The position numbers and the translations under genes were made by a program. This document shows, in pieces, positions 43,155 to 52,775 of a DNA stretch of 64,000 nucleotides (position 1 is the stretch's first letter; each line of letters starts with the position of its first letter). Origin of the DNA: Dysgonomonas hofstadii (GTDB taxonomy: Bacteria; Bacteroidota; Bacteroidia; Bacteroidales; Dysgonomonadaceae); contig NZ_JACIEP010000013.1 in assembly GCF_014196915.1 (NCBI RefSeq), positions 1 through 64,000 on the forward strand. The letters run 5' to 3'. The notes under the pieces are model-generated. The model ran no database searches, had not been told where the DNA came from, and was given only the letters and a program-made list of their open reading frames with translations.

Positions 43155-43637
43155 TTATAACTGAGATTCCAGTAGTTTTACGATTTGTTGCAGATAGTGC
43201 GCATCGGTTTCATCAAAATGATTAAGATGTTCACTATCGATGTCAAGAACTGCTATTACTTCGTCATGATGAAATAAAGGCACGACTATTTCTGAACGAG
43301 ACGCAGCATCGCAGGCGATATGCCCCGGAAACTGGTCGACATCATCCACTATGACTGTTCGCTCCTCTTTCCATGCAGTTCCGCATACACCTTTACCATA
43401 TTTGATACGGGTACAGGCTATTGTTCCCTGAAAAGGGCCTAATACTAACTCTTCCCGTTTTACAATGTAAAAGCCTACCCAGAAGAATTCGAAGGTCATC
43501 TTCAAGGCTGCGGATATATTTGCCATGTTGGCAATGGTATCGGTTTCTCCCTCAAGTAAGGCTTTTAGTTGTGGGAGGAGGGTGAGGTATTTTTGCTCTT
43601 TAGTAGAATTTGGAATGGTAATTAAATATTCCATCAT
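43155..43637 (-). CDS. msrC: Free methionine-(R)-sulfoxide reductase (GAF domain)
   Basis: 160-aa single GAF-domain enzyme that reduces free methionine R-sulfoxide. The characteristic region is complete: GPFQGTIACTRIKYGKGVCGTAW and FPGHIACDAASRSEIVVPL, with the cysteines in TIAC, GVCG and IACD. It starts 3 bp after the last glycosyltransferase gene on the same strand, so it appears to be the tail of the polysaccharide operon, though it is an ordinary housekeeping function. ATG 43634 is an alternative start. Confidence 0.93.
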   Translation of the reverse strand: MMEYLITIPNSTKEQKYLTLLPQLKALLEGETDTIANMANISAALKMTFEFFWVGFYIVKREELVLGPFQGTIACTRIKYGKGVCGTAWKEERTVIVDDVDQFPGHIACDAASRSEIVVPLFHHDEVIAVLDIDSEHLNHFDETDAHYLQQIVKLLESQL

Positions 43638-43640
43638 TGT

Positions 43641-44864
43641 TTATTTCGAAATTACCTTATCTAAAAACCGAGATAATATTTTATCCTTATCTAGATAATT
43701 CTCTGCATAGTTCCGCGCATTTTTTCTTATATCTGATGTGTCGATAGACAATGCTTTATCTATAGCTTTTTTCAGTTCCTCTTTCGATTCAGGTTTGCAA
43801 AGGATACCCATGCTATAATTTTCTACATCTTGATACAATGAAGACCCGTGTACAGCTGTTACGATAGCACAGCCTCCCGTAGCCAATATCCCTGTCAGTT
43901 TACTTGGCATCACCAAATCCGAAGCTTCCTTTTTTTGCAGTACTAGATGGATATCGGCAGTAGCCAGTAAAGAAGGCAATTGATCATAAGGTTGGAGAGG
44001 ATAAAACTTCATATTTGTAAGTTTATTATCAGCTGCCTGTTTTTGAAGGTTATCCTTTTCAGCACCGGAGCCTACCATTATAAAATGTATATCTGGTCTG
44101 TCTTTATACTGAACTGCCACGTCTATTAACATTTCAAGGCCTTGCTTTTTCCCCATATTTCCAGAATACAAAATAACCTTATCATTTTCAGATATATTAA
44201 ATTTATCTCTTAAAGATTGTGCCTTAGACAAGGGTTTAATAAAATCTATATCCACCCAATTAGACAACAACACAATCTTATTTTCATCAATCCCCTTGTT
44301 AAGCACCCTGTCTTTCATCCCCTTAGTTAAGGTAGACACAAAACTGCTTTTTTTCAAAAGAAATCTCTCCAGCTTAAACATAGTGCCCAATACTTTTGGA
44401 TTAGAAAGCATGTCCAAATCTTTCGCCGCATCTATCTGCAGATCTTGAATATGAGTTACAAGAGTCGTTTTCCTAAAGATAGAATATATATATGAAGATA
44501 CTCCAATATGAAAGGGGGGGCAAATAGTTATTACCAAATCATATTGCTTCTTAAATAATGTAGCAAACCATCGAAAGGAACTACTCCATAAAAAAGAAAA
44601 TTCATGCAATATTCTCTTTTTTGAGTCAACTTTTTTAGGCACATAAAAAGGACAACGATATACTTTAACTCCATCAACTATTTCTTTATACCATAATTTC
44701 CCTTTATATCGTGTATGCACTTCCCATTCTGGATAGTATGGCATAGCTGTTATAACACTTACATCGTAGCCCTGCTGAGCCATCCATACAGCCATTTCTC
44801 CAGTATATTTACCTATTCCGGTAAGTTCTGGAGCATAGTTTATTCCATAAATAAGAATACGCAT
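43641..44864 (-). CDS. WcaI-like glycosyltransferase (GT4)
   Basis: 407 aa. It resembles the colanic-acid WcaI glycosyltransferases: GINYAPELTGIGKYTGEMAVW at the N-terminus, ICPPFHIGV, and the GT4 donor-site segment with ILYSGNMGKKQGLEMLIDVA and MPSKLTGILATGGCAIVTA. It would add a sugar to the lipid-linked repeat unit on the cytoplasmic side. It is the last polysaccharide gene in the operon, 5 bp after the epimerase gene. The donor sugar (fucose is usual for WcaI) cannot be proved from sequence. Confidence 0.9.
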   Translation of the reverse strand: MRILIYGINYAPELTGIGKYTGEMAVWMAQQGYDVSVITAMPYYPEWEVHTRYKGKLWYKEIVDGVKVYRCPFYVPKKVDSKKRILHEFSFLWSSSFRWFATLFKKQYDLVITICPPFHIGVSSYIYSIFRKTTLVTHIQDLQIDAAKDLDMLSNPKVLGTMFKLERFLLKKSSFVSTLTKGMKDRVLNKGIDENKIVLLSNWVDIDFIKPLSKAQSLRDKFNISENDKVILYSGNMGKKQGLEMLIDVAVQYKDRPDIHFIMVGSGAEKDNLQKQAADNKLTNMKFYPLQPYDQLPSLLATADIHLVLQKKEASDLVMPSKLTGILATGGCAIVTAVHGSSLYQDVENYSMGILCKPESKEELKKAIDKALSIDTSDIRKNARNYAENYLDKDKILSRFLDKVISK

Positions 44865-44869
44865 CTATA

Positions 44870-45826
44870 TCAATTATTTTTCAACCAATCTATAGTTTTC
44901 TTTACACCTTCAATTCTTTTAGTAGGTAAATCAGGGGCAATCTCTTGTATCAATGATAAATCATGGATATTATCTGTAGTCATATTTTTCAGTCGAAAAC
45001 TGGTCATCGGAAATTTTATTCTAAATATTTTAAGAAAATCGCCAAACCAGCCCCCTAATCTGAAAGCAAAGAAAGGAACATTAGGAATATTAAACCCCGC
45101 AGCCTTTGCTATTTCATCAGCCCATTCAGTTATATCATAAGGTTCATAATCACCTAAGTAGAAGACCTTTTTTGATATATAACTTTCAGGAGCACTTAAG
45201 AGCGAAACGATTTGATATACTGTATTATCAATATATCCATATGTTTTTTTACAGGCACGTCTTCCCATATGGAAATACTTTCGAGAAAGAACGATTTTAA
45301 AGAATAAATTGTACGGTTCTCCAAAGTATGGTCCCCAAATTGAAGTTGGACGTATTATACTCCATGTATATTGTGGATCAAATATTTTTATTATCCGTTC
45401 CGTTTCAACTTTACTTACACCATATATCGTATGAGGATGATAGTCTTCATCGCTATTTGGTTTGTAACCTGGCTCACAGACATACATAGACGAAGTAAAT
45501 ATAGCCCGTTTCAGGTTTGGAACCTCGGCCAATGCCTCTAAAAGATTCTTTACACCTTCGGTGTTTGTCGAATATTCATCCAATTCTTTACCATTCAAAT
45601 CGGTACGTGCAGCGAGGTGAATTACAATATCCGGTTGATAGGAAATTACCTCTTTTTTCAGTTGTTCACCCTCTCTAATATCAATATTTTTCCACAAGAC
45701 AGTATGCTCTGCTAAATTTGGTTTTTTATAATCAATATTCAATATTTCTCCGTCACTATTTTTAAGCAGAAAAGATATTAAGTTGGTTCCAATAAAGCCA
45801 GAGCCTCCTGTGATTAGATATTTCAT
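44870..45826 (-). CDS. NAD-dependent sugar epimerase/dehydratase
   Basis: 318-aa extended short-chain dehydrogenase. Nucleotide loop GGSGFIGTNLI at the N-terminus, then HLAARTDLNG, the TSSMYV segment and the catalytic Y-x3-K (TIYGVSKVETE). It likely changes a nucleotide sugar (epimerization, dehydration or reduction) used by the polysaccharide operon. The substrate is not determined. It sits 3 bp after the upstream glycosyltransferase gene, within the operon. Confidence 0.9.
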   Translation of the reverse strand: MKYLITGGSGFIGTNLISFLLKNSDGEILNIDYKKPNLAEHTVLWKNIDIREGEQLKKEVISYQPDIVIHLAARTDLNGKELDEYSTNTEGVKNLLEALAEVPNLKRAIFTSSMYVCEPGYKPNSDEDYHPHTIYGVSKVETERIIKIFDPQYTWSIIRPTSIWGPYFGEPYNLFFKIVLSRKYFHMGRRACKKTYGYIDNTVYQIVSLLSAPESYISKKVFYLGDYEPYDITEWADEIAKAAGFNIPNVPFFAFRLGGWFGDFLKIFRIKFPMTSFRLKNMTTDNIHDLSLIQEIAPDLPTKRIEGVKKTIDWLKNN

Positions 45827-45828
45827 AT

Positions 45829-46944
45829 TTATTGATTTAATACTTTTGAATATTCATACTGATATTGTTCAGACATGCGTTTAGCTGTATATTTTTCAAG
45901 AAATAAATGTTGGACACTTTGACATACCTTATCATGATCCAGTTCCCCGATAAAATCAATTCCTTTTTTAATACTTTCCACATTATGCTGATCAATTATC
46001 ATTCCAACTTCATTATGTTCAAAATTACGCAATATTTCGTGATGAGAAGGTATATCTGACAACAACATAGGCAACCCGACTGTCATGCTCTCAAGTAATG
46101 TGTTTGCCAGACCTTCAGTATCTGATGTTGAAATATAATAATCAGCTACTTTTAAGTAATCATATACTCTTGTAGTAAAACCGGGCATTATGATATTATC
46201 ACACTCTTCATTTTTTAAGTTATCCCACATAGGTCCATTACCTAACATAATTAAACCTATATCAGAGCGTAAATAATGCTTAAAAACATTGAATAAAATA
46301 TCTGGATTCTTTTCTTTCGAGAAGCGTCCGATAAAAATGAAATACTTTATATCTTGTTTAAGTCCTAGTTCCTTGCGTAAAACTTGTCTATATTCTAAGT
46401 CTTTTTTCCATAAGGGTAAGTCCGTTCCATTGGGGATATTCGTAATATTCCATCCTTGATTTATTTTGTACAATTCACTTACACTTTCTGCACAGCCAAT
46501 TGGAAGGTCTATTCTTTTTGTGAAGAAATTATTTAATCTTATAACTATGTTGCCCAGTAATTTCCCATATAATACAATTTGCTGTTGACCGGGATAAATA
46601 TGTATTGTATAGGTCTTTTTATATTCTGAGGATAAAAATTTCATCAGATAAAGGGAACGGGGACAATGAGAATGAAGTATGTCCGGATTAACTTCGCTCA
46701 CCTTATCTTTCAATAAATAAAAAAGCTTTAGTAAGTTCAATTTAAAATCTGCTGATAATTGGTGAATAACAACAGGTAATTTCTTAAATTCTTTAAACCG
46801 GCTATTTTCTTTTTCAGGAATAAGAGTAATTATTGACACATCAAATTTCTCAAGATTAATGTATTTTATAATATTATACATTACATTTACAGGCCCCTCG
46901 TTAGATAGTGAAGAAACAAGATAGCATATCTTTATCCTATTCAT
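45829..46944 (-). CDS. Glycosyltransferase family 4
   Basis: 371 aa, two-domain GT-B type. The N-terminal domain starts ICYLVSSLSNEGPVNVMYNI; the C-terminal domain has FIFIGRFSKEKNPDILFNVF and the donor site STSDTEGLANTLLESMTVGLPML, where the E-x7-E type glutamates are present. It should add one sugar in repeat-unit assembly; donor and acceptor are unknown. Its start overlaps the end of the upstream pyruvyltransferase gene by 4 bp (ATGA), indicating coupled translation. Confidence 0.93.
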   Translation of the reverse strand: MNRIKICYLVSSLSNEGPVNVMYNIIKYINLEKFDVSIITLIPEKENSRFKEFKKLPVVIHQLSADFKLNLLKLFYLLKDKVSEVNPDILHSHCPRSLYLMKFLSSEYKKTYTIHIYPGQQQIVLYGKLLGNIVIRLNNFFTKRIDLPIGCAESVSELYKINQGWNITNIPNGTDLPLWKKDLEYRQVLRKELGLKQDIKYFIFIGRFSKEKNPDILFNVFKHYLRSDIGLIMLGNGPMWDNLKNEECDNIIMPGFTTRVYDYLKVADYYISTSDTEGLANTLLESMTVGLPMLLSDIPSHHEILRNFEHNEVGMIIDQHNVESIKKGIDFIGELDHDKVCQSVQHLFLEKYTAKRMSEQYQYEYSKVLNQ

Positions 46945-48089
46945 AAAATAATCTTTTCCTTTATATGCATTAAAAGAGATTGAGCCTTATTACATAAAAA
47001 TTCATTTTTATCCAAGATTCTTTGTTTATCAAAAGAATCTAAGGAATCTATTACTTGAGCAATAGGGTTCAGATCACTATTATTATAAAGATTGAAATGA
47101 AATTCTTTCAGATCATAATCTTCTAGTAATTTCAAAGTTTTAGAATCTTTCGTCTCTGAAAACCGTTCTTGATCCCAATCTATAGCAATTACCGGTTTGC
47201 CATTTCGAAGACCAAATATCGTATCATGAAACCTTTCTGTTATAACAATATCACAATATTTGAATACTCCAGCCCACCCAAAAGCATCAACTGTAGCTAT
47301 CGGTATATCCACATAAGGATTATAAAAAGTAGAAATAAGAGTATACCCTTTATCTTTCAACAAAGTAGCGAGTTCTTTTCTATATGGAAAATTAATATTA
47401 AAATTATATAACGCTATTTTCTTCTTGTCTCTTAATTTATTTACATATCGCTTAGGCAATACGAATTCATTAATATTTTTGAGACAAAAAGTCGGATCCG
47501 GCTGTTTTAAGATCAACACAGGATTGAGCCCAATTCTCTCAGTAAATAGCCTCATCGTTAATTCATCCCTTAGTCCTATAAATGTAAAGTCTTCTAAGTT
47601 TAACTTCACTTCTTCTTTCAATGAACCTGTGATAGTAAAATTTGCCGGAGAAGCACTAGCCGAAAAGTATATCTTTTTTAAATTGATTTTATAGGATGGA
47701 TAATTTAAGCCAATCTTCCCATTTAGACACATCTGTTCCAATATTGTATCACTTCCTATAACCAGCAAATCAAACTTTTCTAATTGCTCTTTAATTCGAT
47801 TCTGATCGTAGTTAAACAGATCGTATTTCTCATTAGTTAGATTAAATATTTTCTTATATGATTTTCGATAATTGATGAGTCTTATAAAAGCGTATAACTT
47901 TTGAAAAAATAGGGTCTTTATCGAACGATCTGGCAATTTAGTAATTGCATTTTTTTTAAAGTCTATTATATCTAAAAACGTAATATTGGCATCAGGAAAG
48001 ATTTCCTTCAGTGCATACTGAACACTATATGCTTGCATAAATGTTCCCGGATTAATTCCCTTTGTAAAAGTAAGTATTGCTATTTTCAT
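46941..48089 (-). CDS. Polysaccharide pyruvyl transferase-family protein (first copy)
   Basis: 382 aa. The N-terminus (ILTFTKGINPGTFMQAYSVQYALKEIFP), the LVIGSDTILEQ segment and the late ERFHDTIFGLRNGKPVIAID block are those of the pyruvyltransferase (PssM/CsaB-like) family, which adds ketal pyruvate to sugars using phosphoenolpyruvate. Pyruvyl groups would add negative charge to the polymer. It overlaps the following glycosyltransferase start by 4 bp and follows a nitroreductase-like gene by 17 bp. Confidence 0.88.
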   Translation of the reverse strand: MKIAILTFTKGINPGTFMQAYSVQYALKEIFPDANITFLDIIDFKKNAITKLPDRSIKTLFFQKLYAFIRLINYRKSYKKIFNLTNEKYDLFNYDQNRIKEQLEKFDLLVIGSDTILEQMCLNGKIGLNYPSYKINLKKIYFSASASPANFTITGSLKEEVKLNLEDFTFIGLRDELTMRLFTERIGLNPVLILKQPDPTFCLKNINEFVLPKRYVNKLRDKKKIALYNFNINFPYRKELATLLKDKGYTLISTFYNPYVDIPIATVDAFGWAGVFKYCDIVITERFHDTIFGLRNGKPVIAIDWDQERFSETKDSKTLKLLEDYDLKEFHFNLYNNSDLNPIAQVIDSLDSFDKQRILDKNEFLCNKAQSLLMHIKEKIIL

Positions 48090-48106
48090 ATTTATATTAA
48101 CATTCT

Positions 48107-49090
48107 TTATAAAATTTGGACATAGTCAGTACTAGGTATCCGAGAGGAACATGCGACTTCAAAGCTTTCTTCCAACTGCCCTACTCCAATCATTAAAATA
48201 GGAATATGATTTTTAGGTATGTCTAAATATGAATGTAATAAATTCATCTTATTATTAAGCATACCTAATGTTAAAGGAATTGTTCCCAAGCCTTTTGAGT
48301 GAAAAGCCAATATTAGACTCATTCCATAAAGAGCTCCATCGACATATGGTTGATGCCTTTCATTAATAAAGTACATATTGATATCACTACACACAACGAT
48401 TACTGTATCAATCTCATCACTAAAACCTCTATTTCCACCTTGCCATTCTAAAATCTGTTTTTTCTTCTTTTTATCACGAACTACATATATTCGCCATGAT
48501 TGCCTATTACATGCGGATGGTGTTTTTTCAGCAATTTTAAAACATTTTTGTATTAATTCAAACGGAATACTTTCTGTAGAAAAATTTCGTATAGAATATC
48601 TGTTATTAAAAAAATCTTCGAAATTAAAGTTTACATTCTCTAGAATATCTTTTTTCCAAACGACTTTAGATCCGCCATCAAAAGGCAACTTGTTCGGTAT
48701 TTTACTATAAACATCTATAAAAAAATTATATAACTTTTCATTCTGATGTCCATTTTGTTTATTAAAATTAAAATAGGCATCTAAAATACTTTTATATTTA
48801 GCCAAATTTTCTATATATCCATACTTTTGAGTAATTTCTAGTATATTAATTAATAGTATCTGCACTTTTTCTTCACCAAAACCGATTCTTGGATTTTTTA
48901 ATGACAACCCTTTCTCTATAGCATGAAACCTTATAAGTATATCTGCCTCCCATTTTTCTTTTTTCTTTTTCTTCGATACTTCTCCTAAATGTTTTATTAT
49001 AGTAGAATATTCCAAGAGTATCTCTTTAAATAAACGAAGTATTATTATTCCGCTATTATAGCGAAGATTAGTCTTAATTTTTTTCAGCAT
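48107..49090 (-). CDS. Nitroreductase-family protein with N-terminal extension (first copy)
   Basis: 327 aa. The C-terminal two thirds are a nitroreductase FMN fold (FFNNRYSIRNFSTESIPFELIQ, AEKTPSACNRQSWRIYVVRD, DGALYGMSLILAFHSKGLGTIPL). The N-terminal third is an added helical region with HAIEKGLSLKNPRIGFGEEKV. In this operon a small-molecule reductase is unexpected. It could modify a sugar or lipid intermediate, but no reaction is known. Its start overlaps the previous glycosyltransferase end by 17 bp, and a pyruvyltransferase gene follows. Confidence 0.85.
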   Translation of the reverse strand: MLKKIKTNLRYNSGIIILRLFKEILLEYSTIIKHLGEVSKKKKKEKWEADILIRFHAIEKGLSLKNPRIGFGEEKVQILLINILEITQKYGYIENLAKYKSILDAYFNFNKQNGHQNEKLYNFFIDVYSKIPNKLPFDGGSKVVWKKDILENVNFNFEDFFNNRYSIRNFSTESIPFELIQKCFKIAEKTPSACNRQSWRIYVVRDKKKKKQILEWQGGNRGFSDEIDTVIVVCSDINMYFINERHQPYVDGALYGMSLILAFHSKGLGTIPLTLGMLNNKMNLLHSYLDIPKNHIPILMIGVGQLEESFEVACSSRIPSTDYVQIL

Positions 49091-50195
49091 TCAATACAAA
49101 ATTAAACGTTTCTATATATTTACTTAATATTATATCTCCTGAATATCTTTCATCTACTAATTGTTTCTGCCCCTTTCTTAGATTTTCATACTCATAAGAA
49201 TAATTATTTATTGCTTTAGCTAAAACGTCTGTTAAAGAGGATATATTATTACACTCAAACAAATAGCCGGAATAATCATTTTCTATTTCATATTTAAACT
49301 CATCCAAATCAGAAGCAATTACAGGTACATTATAATTAAAAGCAATTTTCAGAGGTCCACTCTGAGAAACCTGAGAATAAGGAAGTACCAAATAATCGAC
49401 ACTAGAAAATAATTCAGGTATCTCTTGATTAGATATTGCATTTATATTTAAATCAAATACCTGAGGGTACTTTATTAATTGAGAATACTCTTCCCAATTA
49501 TCACAATGTCCCACAATTTTTGTAGTAAAATTGCTATAGCCTTTCTCATATAGATTATTAGAGGCTAATATCAAACTTTTTATATTTTTATTCTTCAATA
49601 TCGTACCAAAGTTCAGAAAAACAATTTTATTTCGTAGATTAGTTTTAGGTTTTTCACCAAAACTCTTCAGACCAAGAGGGATAATAAATATATTTTTATT
49701 CGAATATTTTTCTCTGAAACTTTTAGCCTGGCTTTCTGAGTATAAATGAAAATAAGAGAACCATGAATATAGAAGTTTAAAATATATTGAAGTAAGTTTT
49801 TTATATTTCATTCCTCCATGCACTACACTTTGATGAACAGTAAAAATAGTTTTTCTTCTTTTCAAAAAAAATGATGCAATAAAAAATAGATACGGAAATC
49901 CTTGCATATTAATGTAAGTAACATCTGATCTTATCTTTTCAATACGTTTACAGAGACTATAATAAAATTTAATTTTTCTTATACTTCGAAAGCGACTAGC
50001 ATCATATATAAAATGTAAATTAACACTATTATTAATAACATTCTTAATCTGTGTTTCATTATAACGAGCATTATTACGAGGCAGAATAATAAACCAATCA
50101 ATATTATATCTATCTAATAAGCCATTAATAATATCAATATCACAATCAATAAAATAATCGGCTGTTACCCATGCTATTTTTGGTTTATTTTTCAT
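49074..50195 (-). CDS. Glycosyltransferase (GT-B type)
   Basis: 373 aa, markedly AT-rich coding sequence. GT4-like layout: N-terminal acceptor domain (IAWVTADYFIDCDIDIINGLL), then a donor domain with IVFLNFGTILKNKNIKSLILA and LPYSQVSQSGPLKIAFNYNVPVIASDL. Family-level assignment only; donor and acceptor are unknown. It overlaps the following nitroreductase-like gene by 17 bp and follows the second pyruvyltransferase-like gene by 86 bp, a gap that holds no recognisable signal. Confidence 0.85.
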   Translation of the reverse strand: MKNKPKIAWVTADYFIDCDIDIINGLLDRYNIDWFIILPRNNARYNETQIKNVINNSVNLHFIYDASRFRSIRKIKFYYSLCKRIEKIRSDVTYINMQGFPYLFFIASFFLKRRKTIFTVHQSVVHGGMKYKKLTSIYFKLLYSWFSYFHLYSESQAKSFREKYSNKNIFIIPLGLKSFGEKPKTNLRNKIVFLNFGTILKNKNIKSLILASNNLYEKGYSNFTTKIVGHCDNWEEYSQLIKYPQVFDLNINAISNQEIPELFSSVDYLVLPYSQVSQSGPLKIAFNYNVPVIASDLDEFKYEIENDYSGYLFECNNISSLTDVLAKAINNYSYEYENLRKGQKQLVDERYSGDIILSKYIETFNFVLNAEKN

Positions 50196-50281
50196 GTAAT
50201 TTATTTATATATAATCGTTGTCATCTAGTAAATAAATATTTTACGTCATATTGCCAGATACAATATCATTAATTAATTTAT

Positions 50282-51511
50282 TTAACTCCTTAAAGTGTTC
50301 TCTATATCTTTCATCATATTCACATAACAATTCAAATATCGATCCGAGAATTCTTTACACTTTTTCTTGTCGAAATTCAAAATACAATCAAGTACCATTT
50401 CAGGGGCAGGTTCTTTATAACTAAATCTTCCAAGTGCCGTACACCTGTTTTTTAATAATCCTGCTTCATTCAATATATGAAATATTTTACTTGATTTATA
50501 ATTAACAAAATATTTGAATCTTACAATTCCAAAATTATCAAAACTGAAAAATGGATTTGCATTATGAAGCGATATAACAATAGGATGCATTTTATGCCCA
50601 ATATAACCCTGCGAATATTTAATCAACGCATACCAATCGAAGGGAGCCAATGGTATATCTATTTTATATTTCAAATTATTTTTAAATTTAATTCCACTCT
50701 GCATACATAAAGCAACAGCAGAATAACCTGCCTTGTTCGCCAATTGTTCAAATGTATCGAACCAATCTTCCGATACAGAATATCCTCCGTTTTCATTAAA
50801 ACTTAATAGAATATATTTTTCAGGCAAATTAAATTTAGATAAAATTTCTTCTTTAGTGGGGATTGCCTTTTCTGCATTATAATTAAAACCGAAAACAGGG
50901 TCGGGAGTAATCATTGGTATACGTTTTCCTTGCGTCAAATATTTAACCATATTTTGAGCCCACTTATCACGTACTGTAATGAAATCGAAATTTAAAAGAC
51001 TTTCCTGCATCTTTTTACGCAAAGAGTTATGAATTTGAGTATAAGAAGAATTTTGAGCAGAAGCAGACATCATTACAATCGGTATCTTTTTATTTAATTT
51101 AGTTGCAAAACTACCCCAAAAAGGATTAGGGTAAGCTCTATTACTTTCTTTTTTGTCAAGTTTCAATCCTTTTTTAGTCAAGTTTATTCTCGATCTAAAA
51201 GTTTGATAATTAAGTATAGCATCACTTCCTATTATCACTCCCTCAATATTTTCTTCTTCTATCACAGATATAACATCTGCTTCTGTTCTGCAGAGCTGTG
51301 TTATTGGCATATTTTCCAGAATAAACTTCGAATGTTCATTCAATTGTTTTTGAGGAATTATTTTTTTATAAAAATTTTCCAAATCCTCTGGAAACCAGTT
51401 TATAATTACCGGATCATATCCATTGTTTCTCAAATATGATACAGTCGAAAAAGTTTGCAGTTGTGCTCCAAAATTAGCGACTGCGTGATAAGTAAGAAGA
51501 CCTATTTTCAT
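50282..51511 (-). CDS. Polysaccharide pyruvyl transferase-family protein (second copy)
   Basis: 409 aa. N-terminus IGLLTYHAVANFGAQLQTFSTV and the YIGHKMHPIVISLHNANPFFSFD block place it in the pyruvyltransferase family. It differs strongly in sequence from the first copy, so it is not a recent duplicate; the two may act on different sugars, or one may have another role. Its start lies 38 bp inside the end of the polymerase gene, an unusually long overlap for this operon. Confidence 0.88.
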   Translation of the reverse strand: MKIGLLTYHAVANFGAQLQTFSTVSYLRNNGYDPVIINWFPEDLENFYKKIIPQKQLNEHSKFILENMPITQLCRTEADVISVIEEENIEGVIIGSDAILNYQTFRSRINLTKKGLKLDKKESNRAYPNPFWGSFATKLNKKIPIVMMSASAQNSSYTQIHNSLRKKMQESLLNFDFITVRDKWAQNMVKYLTQGKRIPMITPDPVFGFNYNAEKAIPTKEEILSKFNLPEKYILLSFNENGGYSVSEDWFDTFEQLANKAGYSAVALCMQSGIKFKNNLKYKIDIPLAPFDWYALIKYSQGYIGHKMHPIVISLHNANPFFSFDNFGIVRFKYFVNYKSSKIFHILNEAGLLKNRCTALGRFSYKEPAPEMVLDCILNFDKKKCKEFSDRYLNCYVNMMKDIENTLRS

Positions 51512-52769
51512 AATATATTTTTTTAGCGTTTTTGTTTTTTAAATAAAACATAAGAAAAATTAATAGAATAATCGTAAAATTCCCTGTTGCATTTTGTAAA
51601 TTAAAGAAAAAGATACCGGAAGAAAACATATAACCCCATATTGAATAATATAAAATAATAGGTAAAGTTGTTGTTTTATTTTTTCTCAAAACCCAAGAAC
51701 TAATAATACAAAATATGATTGCAATTAAAAAAGTAATTATCTTTCCAAATTCCAGTAGAAATGCCCCAATAAATGTATAAAAGTAATGAGCATCGACACC
51801 CGTTATATTTTCTATATAGTTCCACTTTTCAATAACAGTTTTAAAAGCGTTATCCCGGTCAAATATGTTTGTTAATAATACAAAATAGGCATTACCATTG
51901 GTACTATCCTTCAATTCATAATATAATTTTCCATTAAAATTTATCATACTTTCACCTGCATAACGGTATGTTTCAAATGATACCGCATCTCCAAATCTGG
52001 ATTGTGAAACAGAGACAAAAAAAACAATGAATATTGCTATGGGTACAACAGATAGTTTTATAATTAATTTTCTTTTCCTTTCAGGTATTTTTTTGTAAAA
52101 TAATAAAAACACACTAAATATATATACTATAAACAACAAGAGGGAGCCTCGTCCAGCTACTACTATTTGGTTAAGTACAACAACTATTATTGTAGAATAA
52201 AAAAACCAACTTTGCCATTTATTCTTATATGTATCAATAAAATAAAAATAAAACGACAAAACAATGGAAATAGGTAATATTCCTGCTACCAAACCATAAA
52301 AACGGCTAACTATAGGAATACTGCTAAACCAGAATTTATATTCTAAATCATATTGAGAGTTTCTTAATTCACCCCAATTTGCACTAGTTATTATATCTGC
52401 CACATTGGGAAGTTGGATTAAAATAATAAACAATTGTAATATTGTCAATATCTTAATCAACAAAAGCATTTTTCTTTTATTGGGTGCTTCAATCTTTAAA
52501 ATTTCATTTGTCTTAAATTTCAAGAAAGGATAAAGAAACAACATTAATACTACATACAAGTATATAAATGGTTCCACTGTTATAGATGAATAACTGTAAG
52601 AGTAAATAAATAATTTATGATTATAGTACAGTACTGAACTCCACGCAGCAACAGAATAGAGCAATAACAAAAATACCCCGACATTAAATGATTTGCTCCT
52701 TATATAGTAAATCAATAATGTCAGCGTATAAACACTTGCATTAAGTATCAAAATCGTATTGCCTGTCAT
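51474..52769 (-). CDS. O-antigen polymerase-like membrane protein (Wzy candidate)
   Basis: 431 aa with about eleven hydrophobic segments and a larger hydrophilic loop near residues 260-320. The sequence is little conserved, as usual for Wzy, but the topology and its place beside flippase, Wza and Wzc make polymerase the best reading. It would join lipid-linked repeat units in the periplasm. It ends 38 bp inside the next gene and starts 7 bp after the nitroreductase-like gene. Low G+C, like the whole central operon. Confidence 0.8.
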   Translation of the reverse strand: MTGNTILILNASVYTLTLLIYYIRSKSFNVGVFLLLLYSVAAWSSVLYYNHKLFIYSYSYSSITVEPFIYLYVVLMLFLYPFLKFKTNEILKIEAPNKRKMLLLIKILTILQLFIILIQLPNVADIITSANWGELRNSQYDLEYKFWFSSIPIVSRFYGLVAGILPISIVLSFYFYFIDTYKNKWQSWFFYSTIIVVVLNQIVVAGRGSLLLFIVYIFSVFLLFYKKIPERKRKLIIKLSVVPIAIFIVFFVSVSQSRFGDAVSFETYRYAGESMINFNGKLYYELKDSTNGNAYFVLLTNIFDRDNAFKTVIEKWNYIENITGVDAHYFYTFIGAFLLEFGKIITFLIAIIFCIISSWVLRKNKTTTLPIILYYSIWGYMFSSGIFFFNLQNATGNFTIILLIFLMFYLKNKNAKKIYYENRSSYLSRSR

Positions 52770-52775
52770 AATTTC